Below are positions 52,719-61,543 of a stretch of DNA of 64,000 nucleotides, piece after piece. The notes below the pieces were generated by a model. It searched no databases and was not told the origin of the DNA. It saw only the letters and a program-made list of their open reading frames with translations. Position 1 is the stretch's first letter; every line of letters starts with the position of its first letter. Made by a program: the position numbers and the translations under genes. The stretch is from Pseudomonas abietaniphila (GTDB lineage: Bacteria; Pseudomonadota; Gammaproteobacteria; Pseudomonadales; Pseudomonadaceae), in contig NZ_FNCO01000022.1 in the NCBI RefSeq assembly GCF_900100795.1, positions 1 to 64,000 on the forward strand, given 5' to 3'.

Positions 52719-54026
52719 TTACTGGGCGGCGCCGGCGTACGGCACGTCCTTGTGGCCGTAGCGACGCACGCGGATGTTGGCTTGCTCGCCATGCCCGGCG
52801 AAGCCTTCCAGGGCGCACAGGCGCGAACAGTACTCACCGATCATCGAGGAGGCTTCGTCGGTGGTGACCTTCTGGTAGGTGCAGGTCTTGATGAATTTGC
52901 CGACCCACAGACCCCCGGTGTACCGCGCCGCTTTTTTGGTCGGCAGGGTGTGGTTGGTGCCGATCACCTTGTCGCCGAACGAAACGTTGGTGCGTGGACC
53001 AAGGAACAGCGCGCCGAAGTTGCGCATGTGCTTCAGGAAATAGTCCGGGTCTTCGGTCATCACCTGCACGTGCTCGAAGGCCAGGTCGTTGGCGATGGCC
53101 AGCATCTCCTCATCGTCCTCGGCGACGATCACTTCACCGAAGCTTTCCCAGGCGCGGCGCGCGATGTCGGCGGTCGGCAGGATCTGCAGCAGGCGCTCGA
53201 TTTCGGCCATGGTTTCGCGGGCCAGTTTTTCCGACGTGGTCAGGAGAATGGCCGGAGAGTCCGGGCCGTGTTCGGCCTGGCCCAACAGGTCGGTGGCGCA
53301 CAGCTCGCCGTCAACGCTTTCATCGGCGATCACCAGTGTCTCGGTCGGCCCGGCAAACAGGTCGATGCCCACACGGCCGAACAACTGGCGCTTGGCTTCG
53401 GCGACAAAGGCGTTGCCCGGACCAACCAGCATGTCCACCTGAGCGATGGATTTAGTGCCCAGCGCCATGGCGCCGATCGCCTGAATGCCGCCCAGACAAT
53501 AGATTTCGTTGGCGCCCGCCATGTGCTGCGCGGCGACAATCGCCGGTGCCGGTTTGCCCAGGAACGGCGGGGCGCAGGTAATGATGCGTGGAACGCCCGC
53601 GACCTTGGCGGTGATCACCGACATGTGCGCCGAGGCCAGCAGCGGGTATTTGCCACCAGGGACGTAGCAGCCCGCAGCGTTCACCGGGATGTGCTTGTGG
53701 CCCAGGATCACGCCCGGGAGGGTTTCCACCTCGACGTCGACCATGGAGTTGCGTTGATGCTGGGCGAAGTTGCGCACTTGGGTTTGCGCGAATTCGATGT
53801 CCTTGAGGTCGCGGTCGCTGAGTTGATTCATGCAGGCCTGGATCTCGGCGTCGCTGAGGCGGTAGTCCTCACGGTCCATCTTGTCGAAGCGAATCGCCAG
53901 CTCACGAACGGCAACATCGCCACGGGCCTCGATGTCGGCCAACAGGTTTTCGACGGTGTCGCGCACTTCACGGGCAGCGGTTTTGATGACTTCTGCTTCG
54001 GCGCCTTGTTTGAGCCACTTAGCCAC
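52719..54026 (-). CDS. HisD-family dehydrogenase, HpsN (sulfopropanediol dehydrogenase)-like
   Basis: 435 residues of the histidinol dehydrogenase fold. Zinc and catalytic residues of HisD are all recognisable: QAEHGPD (Gln, His ligands), FEHVQVMTEDP (Glu-His base pair), GDKVIGTNHTLPT (Asp ligand), and EGFAGHGEQAN (His ligand). NAD site AGCYVPGGKYPLLASAHMSV. Several segments resemble HpsN, which oxidises 2,3-dihydroxypropane-1-sulfonate, more than HisD of histidine synthesis, and no his genes are adjacent. Start GTG 54026 with AGGAG six bases upstream; an ATG 108 bases upstream would cover the operator. Confidence 0.87.
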   Translation of the reverse strand: MAKWLKQGAEAEVIKTAAREVRDTVENLLADIEARGDVAVRELAIRFDKMDREDYRLSDAEIQACMNQLSDRDLKDIEFAQTQVRNFAQHQRNSMVDVEVETLPGVILGHKHIPVNAAGCYVPGGKYPLLASAHMSVITAKVAGVPRIITCAPPFLGKPAPAIVAAQHMAGANEIYCLGGIQAIGAMALGTKSIAQVDMLVGPGNAFVAEAKRQLFGRVGIDLFAGPTETLVIADESVDGELCATDLLGQAEHGPDSPAILLTTSEKLARETMAEIERLLQILPTADIARRAWESFGEVIVAEDDEEMLAIANDLAFEHVQVMTEDPDYFLKHMRNFGALFLGPRTNVSFGDKVIGTNHTLPTKKAARYTGGLWVGKFIKTCTYQKVTTDEASSMIGEYCSRLCALEGFAGHGEQANIRVRRYGHKDVPYAGAAQ

Positions 54027-54067
54027 GGTGTTCTCCTGCGAGGTTGTTTTTATTGAGTGAGGAAGGT

Positions 54068-54083
54068 TTGCATACGTATGCAA
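54068..54083. promoter_or_regulatory. Perfect 16-bp palindrome, putative LacI operator
   Basis: TTGCATACGTATGCAA lies in the gap between the HisD-like gene and the divergent LacI regulator, 42 bp before the HisD-like start. LacI-family proteins bind such 16-18 bp even palindromes with central CG. Confidence 0.75.
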
Positions 54084-54212
54084 TTTAACCGATGGTAATG
54101 GATGATGGGCAGATTGCAAACCCCCTCGGCGCAAGTGGGGCGAATTTCATGTGCGGGCTGTGGGAGAACTGATTGGCAGGTATGATCATTTTTTTTCGGC
54201 GGTTAAGGCGAT

Positions 54213-55277
54213 ATGTCAGAGAACATGGAGCGAGGGCGGCGCCCGGTCACGGCCCACGATGTGGCCCGGCTGGCGGGGGTTTCCCAGTCAGCGGTCTCAC
54301 GCACGTTTACCAAAGGCGCCAGCGTTTCCCCCGACACCCGGCGCAAGGTGGAGGAGGCTGCGGCCAGCCTGGGTTACCGACCCAATCTGGTGGCGCGCTC
54401 GCTGATCACGCGGCGCTCCAACTTGATTGGCGTGGCCATTCCTGGCATGGCCAACCCGTTTTACGCGCGAGTGCTGGAATCGCTGTCGGCGGCGTTCGAG
54501 CAACTTGGCTACCGCATCCTGCTGTTCTCCATGGCCAACAACGAAGACTCCGACCCGGTGCTGGAAGAAATCCTGCGGTATCAGGTGGACGGTCTGGTGC
54601 TGGTGTCCGCCAGCCTGTCTTCACGTTTCGCCGAAGAATGCCGAACCATCGGCTTGCCGGTGGTGTTGTTCAACCGCACCAACGGCAGCACCTCGGTGTC
54701 CAGCGTGACCAGCGACAACATCACCGGCAGCCGCACCATCGCGCGCTTCCTGCTGGCAGGCGGGCATGAGCGGCTGGCGTTCGTTGCCGGCAAGCAAAGC
54801 TCGTCCACCAACCGTGACCGCGAAGCGGGTTTCAACGCGTACCTGCAAGAGCAGGGCAGGCCGCTGCCACTGCGCGAAGTCGGCGATTACACCTTCGACG
54901 GCGCCATCACCGCGACCCGACGCTTGCTGGCACAGGATGCGCCGCCAGACGCCATCTTTTGCGCCAACGACCTGATGGCGTTGGCCGCGATCAACGTCTG
55001 CCACGAGCTGCGCATGCAGCCGGGCAGGGACGTGTCCATCGTCGGCTTCGATGACTTGCCGCAAGGGCAATGGCCCATCTTCGGTCTGACGACGTTCGAG
55101 CAGCCTTTGGCTGAAATGATCGGTCGCGCGGTGAATATCATTTGTGCCCAACTGGCGGATCCCGGTACATCGGCTATCCAGGAAATCGTGCCGGGCAGAA
55201 TGATCGTGCGCCAGACCGCAAGGCTGCCCGCGAGCGGGATTGTCGAGGTCGATGGCGAGCGTATCTGGCAGCCTTGA
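54213..55277 (+). CDS. LacI-family transcriptional regulator
   Basis: 354 residues. An N-terminal LacI helix-turn-helix (TAHDVARLAGVSQSAVSRTFTKGASVSPDTRRKV, about 13-50) with hinge helix, and a periplasmic-binding-protein-like ligand domain (NLIGVAIPGMANPFYARVLESL, FCANDLMALAAINV, ISIVGFDDLP variant). It likely represses the divergent HisD-like / GntP operon until a pathway metabolite binds. The start is 54213; a second Met lies four codons downstream. Its stop is 33 bp from the convergent LysR gene. Confidence 0.9.
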   Translation: MSENMERGRRPVTAHDVARLAGVSQSAVSRTFTKGASVSPDTRRKVEEAAASLGYRPNLVARSLITRRSNLIGVAIPGMANPFYARVLESLSAAFEQLGYRILLFSMANNEDSDPVLEEILRYQVDGLVLVSASLSSRFAEECRTIGLPVVLFNRTNGSTSVSSVTSDNITGSRTIARFLLAGGHERLAFVAGKQSSSTNRDREAGFNAYLQEQGRPLPLREVGDYTFDGAITATRRLLAQDAPPDAIFCANDLMALAAINVCHELRMQPGRDVSIVGFDDLPQGQWPIFGLTTFEQPLAEMIGRAVNIICAQLADPGTSAIQEIVPGRMIVRQTARLPASGIVEVDGERIWQP

Positions 55278-55310
55278 TTCGAGGTATCGATCCCGCGCCT
55301 GCCTTGTCGC

Positions 55311-56186
55311 TCAGTCGGTTGAGGCCAGCGCGAGGTTTCGGCTCAATTCGCTGAACAGCGCCGACACCGAGCGCAACGCACGGCAATCCGGACGCGTGAG
55401 CAGCCACAGGGCCGTGTCGTAGCCTGCGAGCGGCTCGCCCAGTTGCCGGAGTTCGCCTTCACGCAGCATGAAGTCAGGCAGCGCCGCGACCCCCATCCCG
55501 GCGCGTACCAGTTGTGCCACCGCCAGCATCGAACTGCAGCGATACGCCAGGTTCACCCGAGGCCATTGCTGGCGCCGCCAGGTGACGGTGGGGTGGTCCG
55601 GTAGAAAATCGTCCGGTGCAATCCAGTGCAGGTCTTCAAGCGGGACAGAGCCCGCGCGCTGCAGGTATTCCTCGCTGGCGCAGACGTGGTACGCCACGGT
55701 GCCCAGGCGCGTGCCGACCAGATGCTCCGGCGGCGTGTTGGTCAGACGCAGAGCGATGTCGGCGTCGCGACGGCTCAGGTTGGCGAAGGTGCTGGAGGTG
55801 TTCAGTTCCAGTTTCAGGCCCGGATAGGCCGGCATGAAACGGCGTAACGCGGGCAGCAGCAGGCTTTGCATCACCGCTTCGGTACACGTCAGGCGCACCG
55901 TTCCGCTGACGATCTGCTGGCCCTGCTCAAGACTGATCTGCGCCAGAGCCAGCGCTTGTTCCGCGCTTTCCGCCTGTTGAGAAAGGGCGAGCGCTGCACT
56001 GGTGGGTTGATACCCGGCACGGCTTTTTTCAAACAGCGCGGTGCCGACCGACGCCTCCAGCCGACGCACCGAGCGAAACACCGTCGACACATCTACGTTG
56101 AGCTGTTCGGCAGCGCGCGCCAGGGTCCTGCCGCGCACCAGCGCGAGGATCAGGGCGAGGTCGGCGTGGTTGATTCGGTATTGCAC
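55311..56186 (-). CDS. LysR-family transcriptional regulator
   Basis: 291 residues from GTG 56186 (QYRINHADLALILALVR start typical for this subgroup). Winged HTH about 5-65 (RTLARAAEQLNVDVSTVFRSVRRLEASVG), effector-binding domain after residue 90. The true start is uncertain: GTG 56201 is also in frame, and neither has a strong ribosome site; ATG codons further up are out of frame or would add an Arg-rich tail. It is divergent from the amidotransferase-like gene and probably controls it. Confidence 0.82.
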   Translation of the reverse strand: MQYRINHADLALILALVRGRTLARAAEQLNVDVSTVFRSVRRLEASVGTALFEKSRAGYQPTSAALALSQQAESAEQALALAQISLEQGQQIVSGTVRLTCTEAVMQSLLLPALRRFMPAYPGLKLELNTSSTFANLSRRDADIALRLTNTPPEHLVGTRLGTVAYHVCASEEYLQRAGSVPLEDLHWIAPDDFLPDHPTVTWRRQQWPRVNLAYRCSSMLAVAQLVRAGMGVAALPDFMLREGELRQLGEPLAGYDTALWLLTRPDCRALRSVSALFSELSRNLALASTD

Positions 56187-56290
56187 GGCTGCATTGATCA
56201 CTTGCCTGAGCGCCCATGTTGATTGCACGGCGACAAGCTTATAGTCCCGCCCGGACCTATCGCAAAGCGTTTTGATATCAGGGAGCAGGT

Positions 56291-57010
56291 ATGAAGCAGA
56301 AGCACGACATCCGCATTGCCTTGGTGGGTGACTATGACGAGAGCGTACCGGCGCATCAGGCGATTCCCGTGGCGCTGGACCGAGTGGCAGGCGAGACCGG
56401 CATCGTCGTCGAGTTTCACTGGCTGCCAACGCCCGAGGTGGGTGAGGGTGCCGGGCTTCAAGCGTTTGACGGGATCTGGTGCGTCCCGGCCAGCCCCTAT
56501 CGCGACATGAAGGGTGCACTCACGGCCATACGTTACGCCCGCGAAAAACAGGTGCCGTTTCTGGGCACGTGTGGCGGTTTCCAGCACGCGTTGCTGGAGT
56601 ACGCGCGCAATTACCTCGGCTGGTCGGACGCCGAGCACGCCGAGACAGCGCCTGATTCTGCGCGGGCCATCATCACACCGCTCAGTTGTTCGCTGGTCGA
56701 GGCGTTCGCGCCGATTCGGCTGCTGGCGGGTTCGCGGATTGCCGAGGCCTATGGCGCACTGCACACCCAAGAGCGTTATCGCTGCCGTTACGGGCTGCGA
56801 AAGGCGCTGGAAGCGGAGGTCTTCGCCGGGCCGCTGAAGGTCAGTGGATACGATGAACAGGATGAAGTACGCGCGATGGAACTGCAGGGGCATCCATTTT
56901 TTGTCGCCACGCTGTTTCAACCCGAGCGCGCGGCGTTGCAAGGCGACATACCGCCGCTGGTCAGGGCATTTGTGCAGGCGTGTGCTCAACCGGGAGCGGC
57001 AACGCGATGA
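56291..57010 (+). CDS. Class I glutamine amidotransferase-like protein (CTP-synthase C-terminal related)
   Basis: 239 residues similar to the glutaminase half of CTP synthase. The nucleophile region appears as LGTCGGFQHALLEYARN (Cys94 approx.). The expected C-terminal His-Pro-Glu triad region reads LFQPERAAL, with Gln replacing the His, so normal glutamine hydrolysis may be impaired. IALVGDYDESVPAHQAIPVAL begins the protein. The stop overlaps the next gene start. Its physiological reaction is unknown. Confidence 0.8.
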   Translation: MKQKHDIRIALVGDYDESVPAHQAIPVALDRVAGETGIVVEFHWLPTPEVGEGAGLQAFDGIWCVPASPYRDMKGALTAIRYAREKQVPFLGTCGGFQHALLEYARNYLGWSDAEHAETAPDSARAIITPLSCSLVEAFAPIRLLAGSRIAEAYGALHTQERYRCRYGLRKALEAEVFAGPLKVSGYDEQDEVRAMELQGHPFFVATLFQPERAALQGDIPPLVRAFVQACAQPGAATR

Positions 57011-57333
57011 TGACCGATATGTTTGCCGTTCCTTACTACGCGGTGATCTTCACCTCGACCCGCACCACCCAAGAGGCCGAAGCTTACGAAGAGGCAGCGC
57101 ATCGGATGCTCGAACTGGTTCGCGAGCAGCCCGGATTTCTCGGCGTTGAATCGACGCGCGGTGAGGATGGCCTGGGGATCACGGTGTCGTACTGGTCCAG
57201 CGAAGGGGCAATCTTGGCGTGGAAGGAAAACCCTGAACACCGAGCGATCCGTGAGCGGGGTCGCTCGACCTGGTACCGGCACTGCACCACGCGGGTCAGC
57301 AAGGTCGAGCGCAACTACCGTTATTCCGCCTGA
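57007..57333 (+). CDS. Antibiotic biosynthesis monooxygenase (ABM) domain protein
   Basis: 108 residues, one ABM ferredoxin-like domain (AVIFTSTRTTQEAEAYEEAAHRMLELVREQPGFLGVESTRGED, YWSSEGAILAWKENPEHRAIRERG). Such proteins act as heme- or quinone-related monooxygenases or as small dimeric stress proteins. ATG 57007 overlaps the preceding stop (TGATG). The last 13 bases overlap the end of the convergent MFS gene. Confidence 0.85.
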   Translation: MMTDMFAVPYYAVIFTSTRTTQEAEAYEEAAHRMLELVREQPGFLGVESTRGEDGLGITVSYWSSEGAILAWKENPEHRAIRERGRSTWYRHCTTRVSKVERNYRYSA

Positions 57334-58892
57334 GGCACTACAGCACCAGGGTTCTCGATATGACGTGGCGTCGGTGCGGTGTCGGCGCTGCGTACCAGCA
57401 ACCACGCCAGCAAGGCGGCGATAAGGGCGATACCAGCACCTACCCAGAGGATGGCCTGGTAACCGCTGCCGAAACTGTGCAACGCCAATGCCTGCAGGTC
57501 GATGCCGCTTGACGATGCCAGGGGGCCGCCCGACAGGTCGCCCGCTGCGATGCGGCGGGTCAACGACACCGGATCAATCGCCGAGTCGGCCGGCAAACCG
57601 CTCGCCAGCGTCGCCGACACCCGAGAAAACAGAATCGCCCCCAGCGCTGCGAAGCCCACCACAATGCCGGTGAAACGCACCGTTCCTGAAATCCCCGAGG
57701 CCATGCCGGCACGTTCTGGCGGGATCACCGACATGCTGACCTTGGCGGTTTCACCATTGAGGATGCCAGCGCCGATACCGGCGATCAGCAGTCCGGCGAC
57801 CATCGAGGTGTAATCGAAACTCAACGCGTGGGCGCCCAGCCACAGCAGGCCGACGCCGATGGTTGCCAGGCCGAAGGTCAGCAACGCGCGGCCGCTGAAA
57901 CGGTGGGTCAGGTAGTTGGCGACGATGCGTGGGACCACAAACAACGGCACCGCGATGGGCAGCATCAACAACCCGGCCTTTTGCGGGCTGAGCCCCAGGC
58001 CGCTCTGAAAATAAATCGGCAGATACGTGAACATCGTCAGCAACGCCGAGGCGTAGGCCAGCCCCGCGATATTGGCGCCGATGTAGGTCGGACGGCGAAA
58101 GAAGCTGAGGTCAAGCATCGGACGATGCTGCTTGAGTTCCACAATGAGAAACAGGGCGAACAGCACGGCCGCGCTGGCGAATTCGATGAGAATCTGCGGG
58201 CTGCTCCAGCCTGCGTGGTTACCGGTAATCAACGCCAGCGTGATCAGGAACAGGCTGCCACAGAACGTGATCGAGCCCGGTACATCGATCTTGCGTGCGT
58301 GGGGATCGCTGGATTCCTTCACGGCGTACAGCGTCAGGGCAATCATCACGACGCCTATCGGGCCGTTGATGTAGAACACCCATTGCCAGCCGAAATGCTG
58401 CGTGATGAAACCGCCCACGACCGGGCCCAGCGAGGTGGCGATGCCGATCACCGAGCCCCAGAACGCAAAAGCCCGCGCCCGATGCGGACCGCGAAACGTG
58501 TGCGACAGGGTTGCCAGCGCAGAGCTCAGCAAGATCGCCGCACCGACGCCTTGCAGGGCTCGGGCGCCGTTGAGCAGTGCGACACTGCCCGCTGCACCGC
58601 AGAACATCGAGGCCAGGGTGAACACGGCCAGGCCGATCACCAGCATGCGTTTGCGACCATAGCGGTCGGCAAGCGCGCCGGCCGGCATGACGCAGGAGGC
58701 GAAGGTCAGCGTGTACGCGCTGATCACCCATTCGATGTCGGCGAAGTCGGCGTGCAGGGACTGCGCGATGGACGACAGCGAGACCGCGACAATGTTGGAG
58801 TCCAGGTTGATCATGAACGAGGGGATCGACACGCACAGCAGGATCAGAAACCGCTGCAAGCCTGCGGCAGGAGAAACGTGTTCGGCGTTCAT
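57321..58892 (-). CDS. DHA2-family MFS multidrug efflux transporter
   Basis: 523 residues with 14 hydrophobic segments, the drug:H+ antiporter-2 group (EmrB/QacA-like). Motif A appears as GALADRYGRKRMLVIG and motif C as the LGPVVGGFITQHFGWQWVFYINGPIG region, both intact. Start 58892 (MNAEHVSPAAG) follows GAGAGC; a Met 28 codons earlier lies in the divergent promoter. Divergent from a MarR regulator that likely represses it. Substrates unknown. Confidence 0.92.
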   Translation of the reverse strand: MNAEHVSPAAGLQRFLILLCVSIPSFMINLDSNIVAVSLSSIAQSLHADFADIEWVISAYTLTFASCVMPAGALADRYGRKRMLVIGLAVFTLASMFCGAAGSVALLNGARALQGVGAAILLSSALATLSHTFRGPHRARAFAFWGSVIGIATSLGPVVGGFITQHFGWQWVFYINGPIGVVMIALTLYAVKESSDPHARKIDVPGSITFCGSLFLITLALITGNHAGWSSPQILIEFASAAVLFALFLIVELKQHRPMLDLSFFRRPTYIGANIAGLAYASALLTMFTYLPIYFQSGLGLSPQKAGLLMLPIAVPLFVVPRIVANYLTHRFSGRALLTFGLATIGVGLLWLGAHALSFDYTSMVAGLLIAGIGAGILNGETAKVSMSVIPPERAGMASGISGTVRFTGIVVGFAALGAILFSRVSATLASGLPADSAIDPVSLTRRIAAGDLSGGPLASSSGIDLQALALHSFGSGYQAILWVGAGIALIAALLAWLLVRSADTAPTPRHIENPGAVVPQAE

Positions 58893-58928
58893 GGCTAGCT
58901 CTCGAAGGCAAACGAACAGTGGATTAGA

Positions 58929-58963
58929 GGTATATGCTCCTATTTCAATTTGCGGGTATATGC
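58929..58963. promoter_or_regulatory. Direct repeats GGTATATGC in the MFS/MarR gap
   Basis: GGTATATGC occurs at 58929-58937 and 58955-58963, start-to-start 26 bp. The repeats lie between the divergent efflux and MarR genes and are likely operator half-sites. Confidence 0.55.
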
Positions 58964-59044
58964 CAGTATCGGTCAAGGCTTATTTTCATCAATGGACCGC
59001 AGGCGCCGGATGGGCCTGCGCGCAACGTCCTCGGAGGAGGGAAG

Positions 59045-59533
59045 ATGAGTAACGTGCACAACAAAGCAGCGACGGTCCCGGAAGGCCTGCACATTCCGCA
59101 GAACGTGGTCTGTCACGCCACCCATCTGCGCAAGGCCACGCGCCGTATCACGCTGCTCTACGATGCGCTGCTCGCGCCTTCCGGGTTGCGCTCGACCCAA
59201 CGCTCGATCCTGATGCAGATCGCCCGCAGCCAAGTCACCAGCCTGTCGGAGCTGGCGGCGATTCTGCTGATCGACCGCTCAGCGCTGGCGCAGAACCTCA
59301 AACCCCTTGAGCGTGAAGGCTGGTTGTCAGTCACCGTCGACCCTGCCGACAAGCGCAGCCGACGCGTGAGCCTGACCCAGGCCGGGATGAACAAACTGCT
59401 CGAAACCCAACCCCTGTGGGAGCAAGCCCAGGCCAGCTTCGAGAAAGGCTACGGCCATGAACAAGCCCTGGCATTGCGCAAGGCACTGATTGACGTGGCG
59501 GCGGGGGAATATGAAGGGGTGGATAAAGCGTGA
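59045..59533 (+). CDS. MarR-family transcriptional regulator
   Basis: 162 residues, winged helix. DNA-binding region TSLSELAAILLIDRSALAQNLKPLEREGWLSVTVDPADKRSRRVSLT matches the MarR HTH-wing, including the DxRSRR wing tip. Start 59045 has a strong GGAGGAGG site; a longer in-frame start is rejected. It is divergent from the DHA2 pump and probably represses it, with release by a phenolic or drug ligand (inference). Confidence 0.9.
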   Translation: MSNVHNKAATVPEGLHIPQNVVCHATHLRKATRRITLLYDALLAPSGLRSTQRSILMQIARSQVTSLSELAAILLIDRSALAQNLKPLEREGWLSVTVDPADKRSRRVSLTQAGMNKLLETQPLWEQAQASFEKGYGHEQALALRKALIDVAAGEYEGVDKA

Positions 59534-59620
59534 GGCGTCACTCCTTTCAGGGGCCAGCTTGGTGATTGCTGGCGAATGCGGCAGATCCTCGACATCAACG
59601 TGGAATGCCCCGTCTCATTC

Positions 59621-59955
59621 TTCAGCAAGCTAACTTGTATGGTGTGCATTTCAACTATTTGGGGTGACGCTGATGGTTTGGTTTGTCCTAACGGCCAAAC
59701 TGTTCCGCCTTCGGCGGGTTGCTTGATAACCCCAAGTAACCAAGGGTTGAACTCCCGGTTTGGCGACTCCTTCGTCGTCGTACCCTCTCTCCGGCGACGC
59801 TTCGTGGGCCCGCGCTGAACGGACATCCATGTCCTAGCAGCGCTCTCGCGGCATCCATGCCGCTCGGCCCACTCCGCGCCACCTGCGTTCAGCCTGCACC
59901 CAAGTCGCGTTTTGTGGTGCCTGGACTTCCTCTGTATGAAGATCAAAAGCAGAAC
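59621..59955 (-). repeat. Dispersed hairpin repeat, copy 3 (full length)
   Basis: Reverse-oriented copy, near-identical in order to copy 2: ttcagcaagc tail, tttgtcctaacggccaaac hairpin, ccgccttcggcgg, ggacatccatgtcc, cggcatccatgccg, cacccaagtcgcgttttgtg. It faces copy 4 across the REP element at 59997. Confidence 0.87.
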
Positions 59956-59996
59956 CCAGCGCAGCTTGCTGCTCTGCTTTTGACTCTGCCGAAGGC

Positions 59997-60130
59997 GTAG
60001 GAGCGTGGCTTGTCCCGCGATCTGCCGGGAACCGGCAGCAAATCCGGTGCATGCGGTGTGTCAGGTACAACCGAGTTGTGTGGTTTTGCTACCGCTGCGC
60101 GGCAGATCGCGGGACAAGCCACGCTCCTAC
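59997..60130. repeat. Long REP inverted repeat between copies 3 and 4
   Basis: gtaggagcgtggcttgtccc (59997) through gcgatctgccg is mirrored by cggcagatcgcgggacaagc to ctcctac (60130). Arms of about 32 bp are nearly perfect; same arms as at 15378. Confidence 0.9.
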
Positions 60131-60151
60131 AGGGAAAGCGTCAAACTGATA

Positions 60152-60470
<319 letters not shown>

Positions 60471-60514
60471 TAAATCGGCCCCTACCTGTCGTGTCGTCAG
60501 GTCCAAGTCTGGTT

Positions 60515-61441
60515 CTACACGGTCGAGGCTGCTGCGGCCTTGACTGGAACCTCCCGCGCCGCCACCCGTCGCCCGCTTTGCAACACAAACACCCCACCCA
60601 GAATCGCCGCAATCGCCACAACATCCAGCGCATGCACCGGCTCACCTGCGACGAAAATCCCGATCAACAGCGCAATCACCGGCGGAATGTACGTCGCAGA
60701 AGCCGCCACCACCGCACCGAGCCGTTCAACGATGAAGTAATAAAGGATGTACGCCACGCCGGTTCCCAACAGACCCAATCCAAGGGAAACCCCGATCATC
60801 GCCTTCGGGCTTTGGGTGATGTGCTGCATGCCGGTCTTGTCCGTGACCAACAACAGAATCAGCAGCGCCAGACCGATCTGGTAGGTGCACAGCGCCACCG
60901 CCGAAATGTTCAGGCCGGTCAGGAAGCGCTTGGCGTAGACGAACGAGCAACCGATGCTCAGCGAGCCAAGCATCATGTACATCACGCCCTGCACCGAAAT
61001 CGCCGCGTCACCTGTAGCCCAGGGCCGTGCGATCAACAGCACGCCGACAAAACCCAGCAGCACACCCATCGTCATGCGCGCATTCAGCCTTTCTTCCCGC
61101 AGAAACAGAAACGCACAGCCGAAGGTGAACAACGGAATCACGCCGCTCAGCAAACCGGCCACGCTGGACAGAAGCAGCGTGGTGCCCTGAGCGTACAGGT
61201 AGTAGTAGATCGCAGTCGCCAACAGCGCCATGACCAGGAAATGATGGATGTACCTGACGTGGCGCCAGCTCAACGCGCGGGTCGCCAGGGCATAGATCAG
61301 GATGGGCAGAAAGCCGAAGAATGAGCGAAGCAGCACGATCTGCGCGGGCGAAATCCACTCCACCGCCCACTTCATGAACATGAAGTTCGTGCCCCAGATC
61401 AGCCCGAGCAGAGCGAAGGCCAAGTAGGCGATGTTTTTCAT
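60515..61441 (-). CDS. DMT-family (EamA) transporter
   Basis: 308 residues with ten membrane helices in two EamA repeats. LIWGTNFMFMKWAVEWISP and the second-half GVAYILYYFIVERLGAVVAASATYIPPVIALLIGIFVAGEP are typical. Such proteins export amino acids or metabolites. Start 61441 (MKNIAYLAFALLGL) is at the hydrophobic N-terminus. The LysR at 61544 is divergent and may control it. Substrate unknown. Confidence 0.9.
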   Translation of the reverse strand: MKNIAYLAFALLGLIWGTNFMFMKWAVEWISPAQIVLLRSFFGFLPILIYALATRALSWRHVRYIHHFLVMALLATAIYYYLYAQGTTLLLSSVAGLLSGVIPLFTFGCAFLFLREERLNARMTMGVLLGFVGVLLIARPWATGDAAISVQGVMYMMLGSLSIGCSFVYAKRFLTGLNISAVALCTYQIGLALLILLLVTDKTGMQHITQSPKAMIGVSLGLGLLGTGVAYILYYFIVERLGAVVAASATYIPPVIALLIGIFVAGEPVHALDVVAIAAILGGVFVLQSGRRVAAREVPVKAAAASTV

Positions 61442-61543
61442 GGTGTGTGCTCAGCCGCATGAAGGGTGGGATAGCGATTGTGCGCGGCGATGTGATCCGT
61501 TACAAATCATCATCTCTACGATATGAAGTAGAAAAACGACATC

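Noticed and set aside
52719..54026. hisD of histidine biosynthesis
   Set aside because: No hisG or hisC is adjacent, the gene lies with a permease and LacI regulator, and internal segments match HpsN-like paralogues better.
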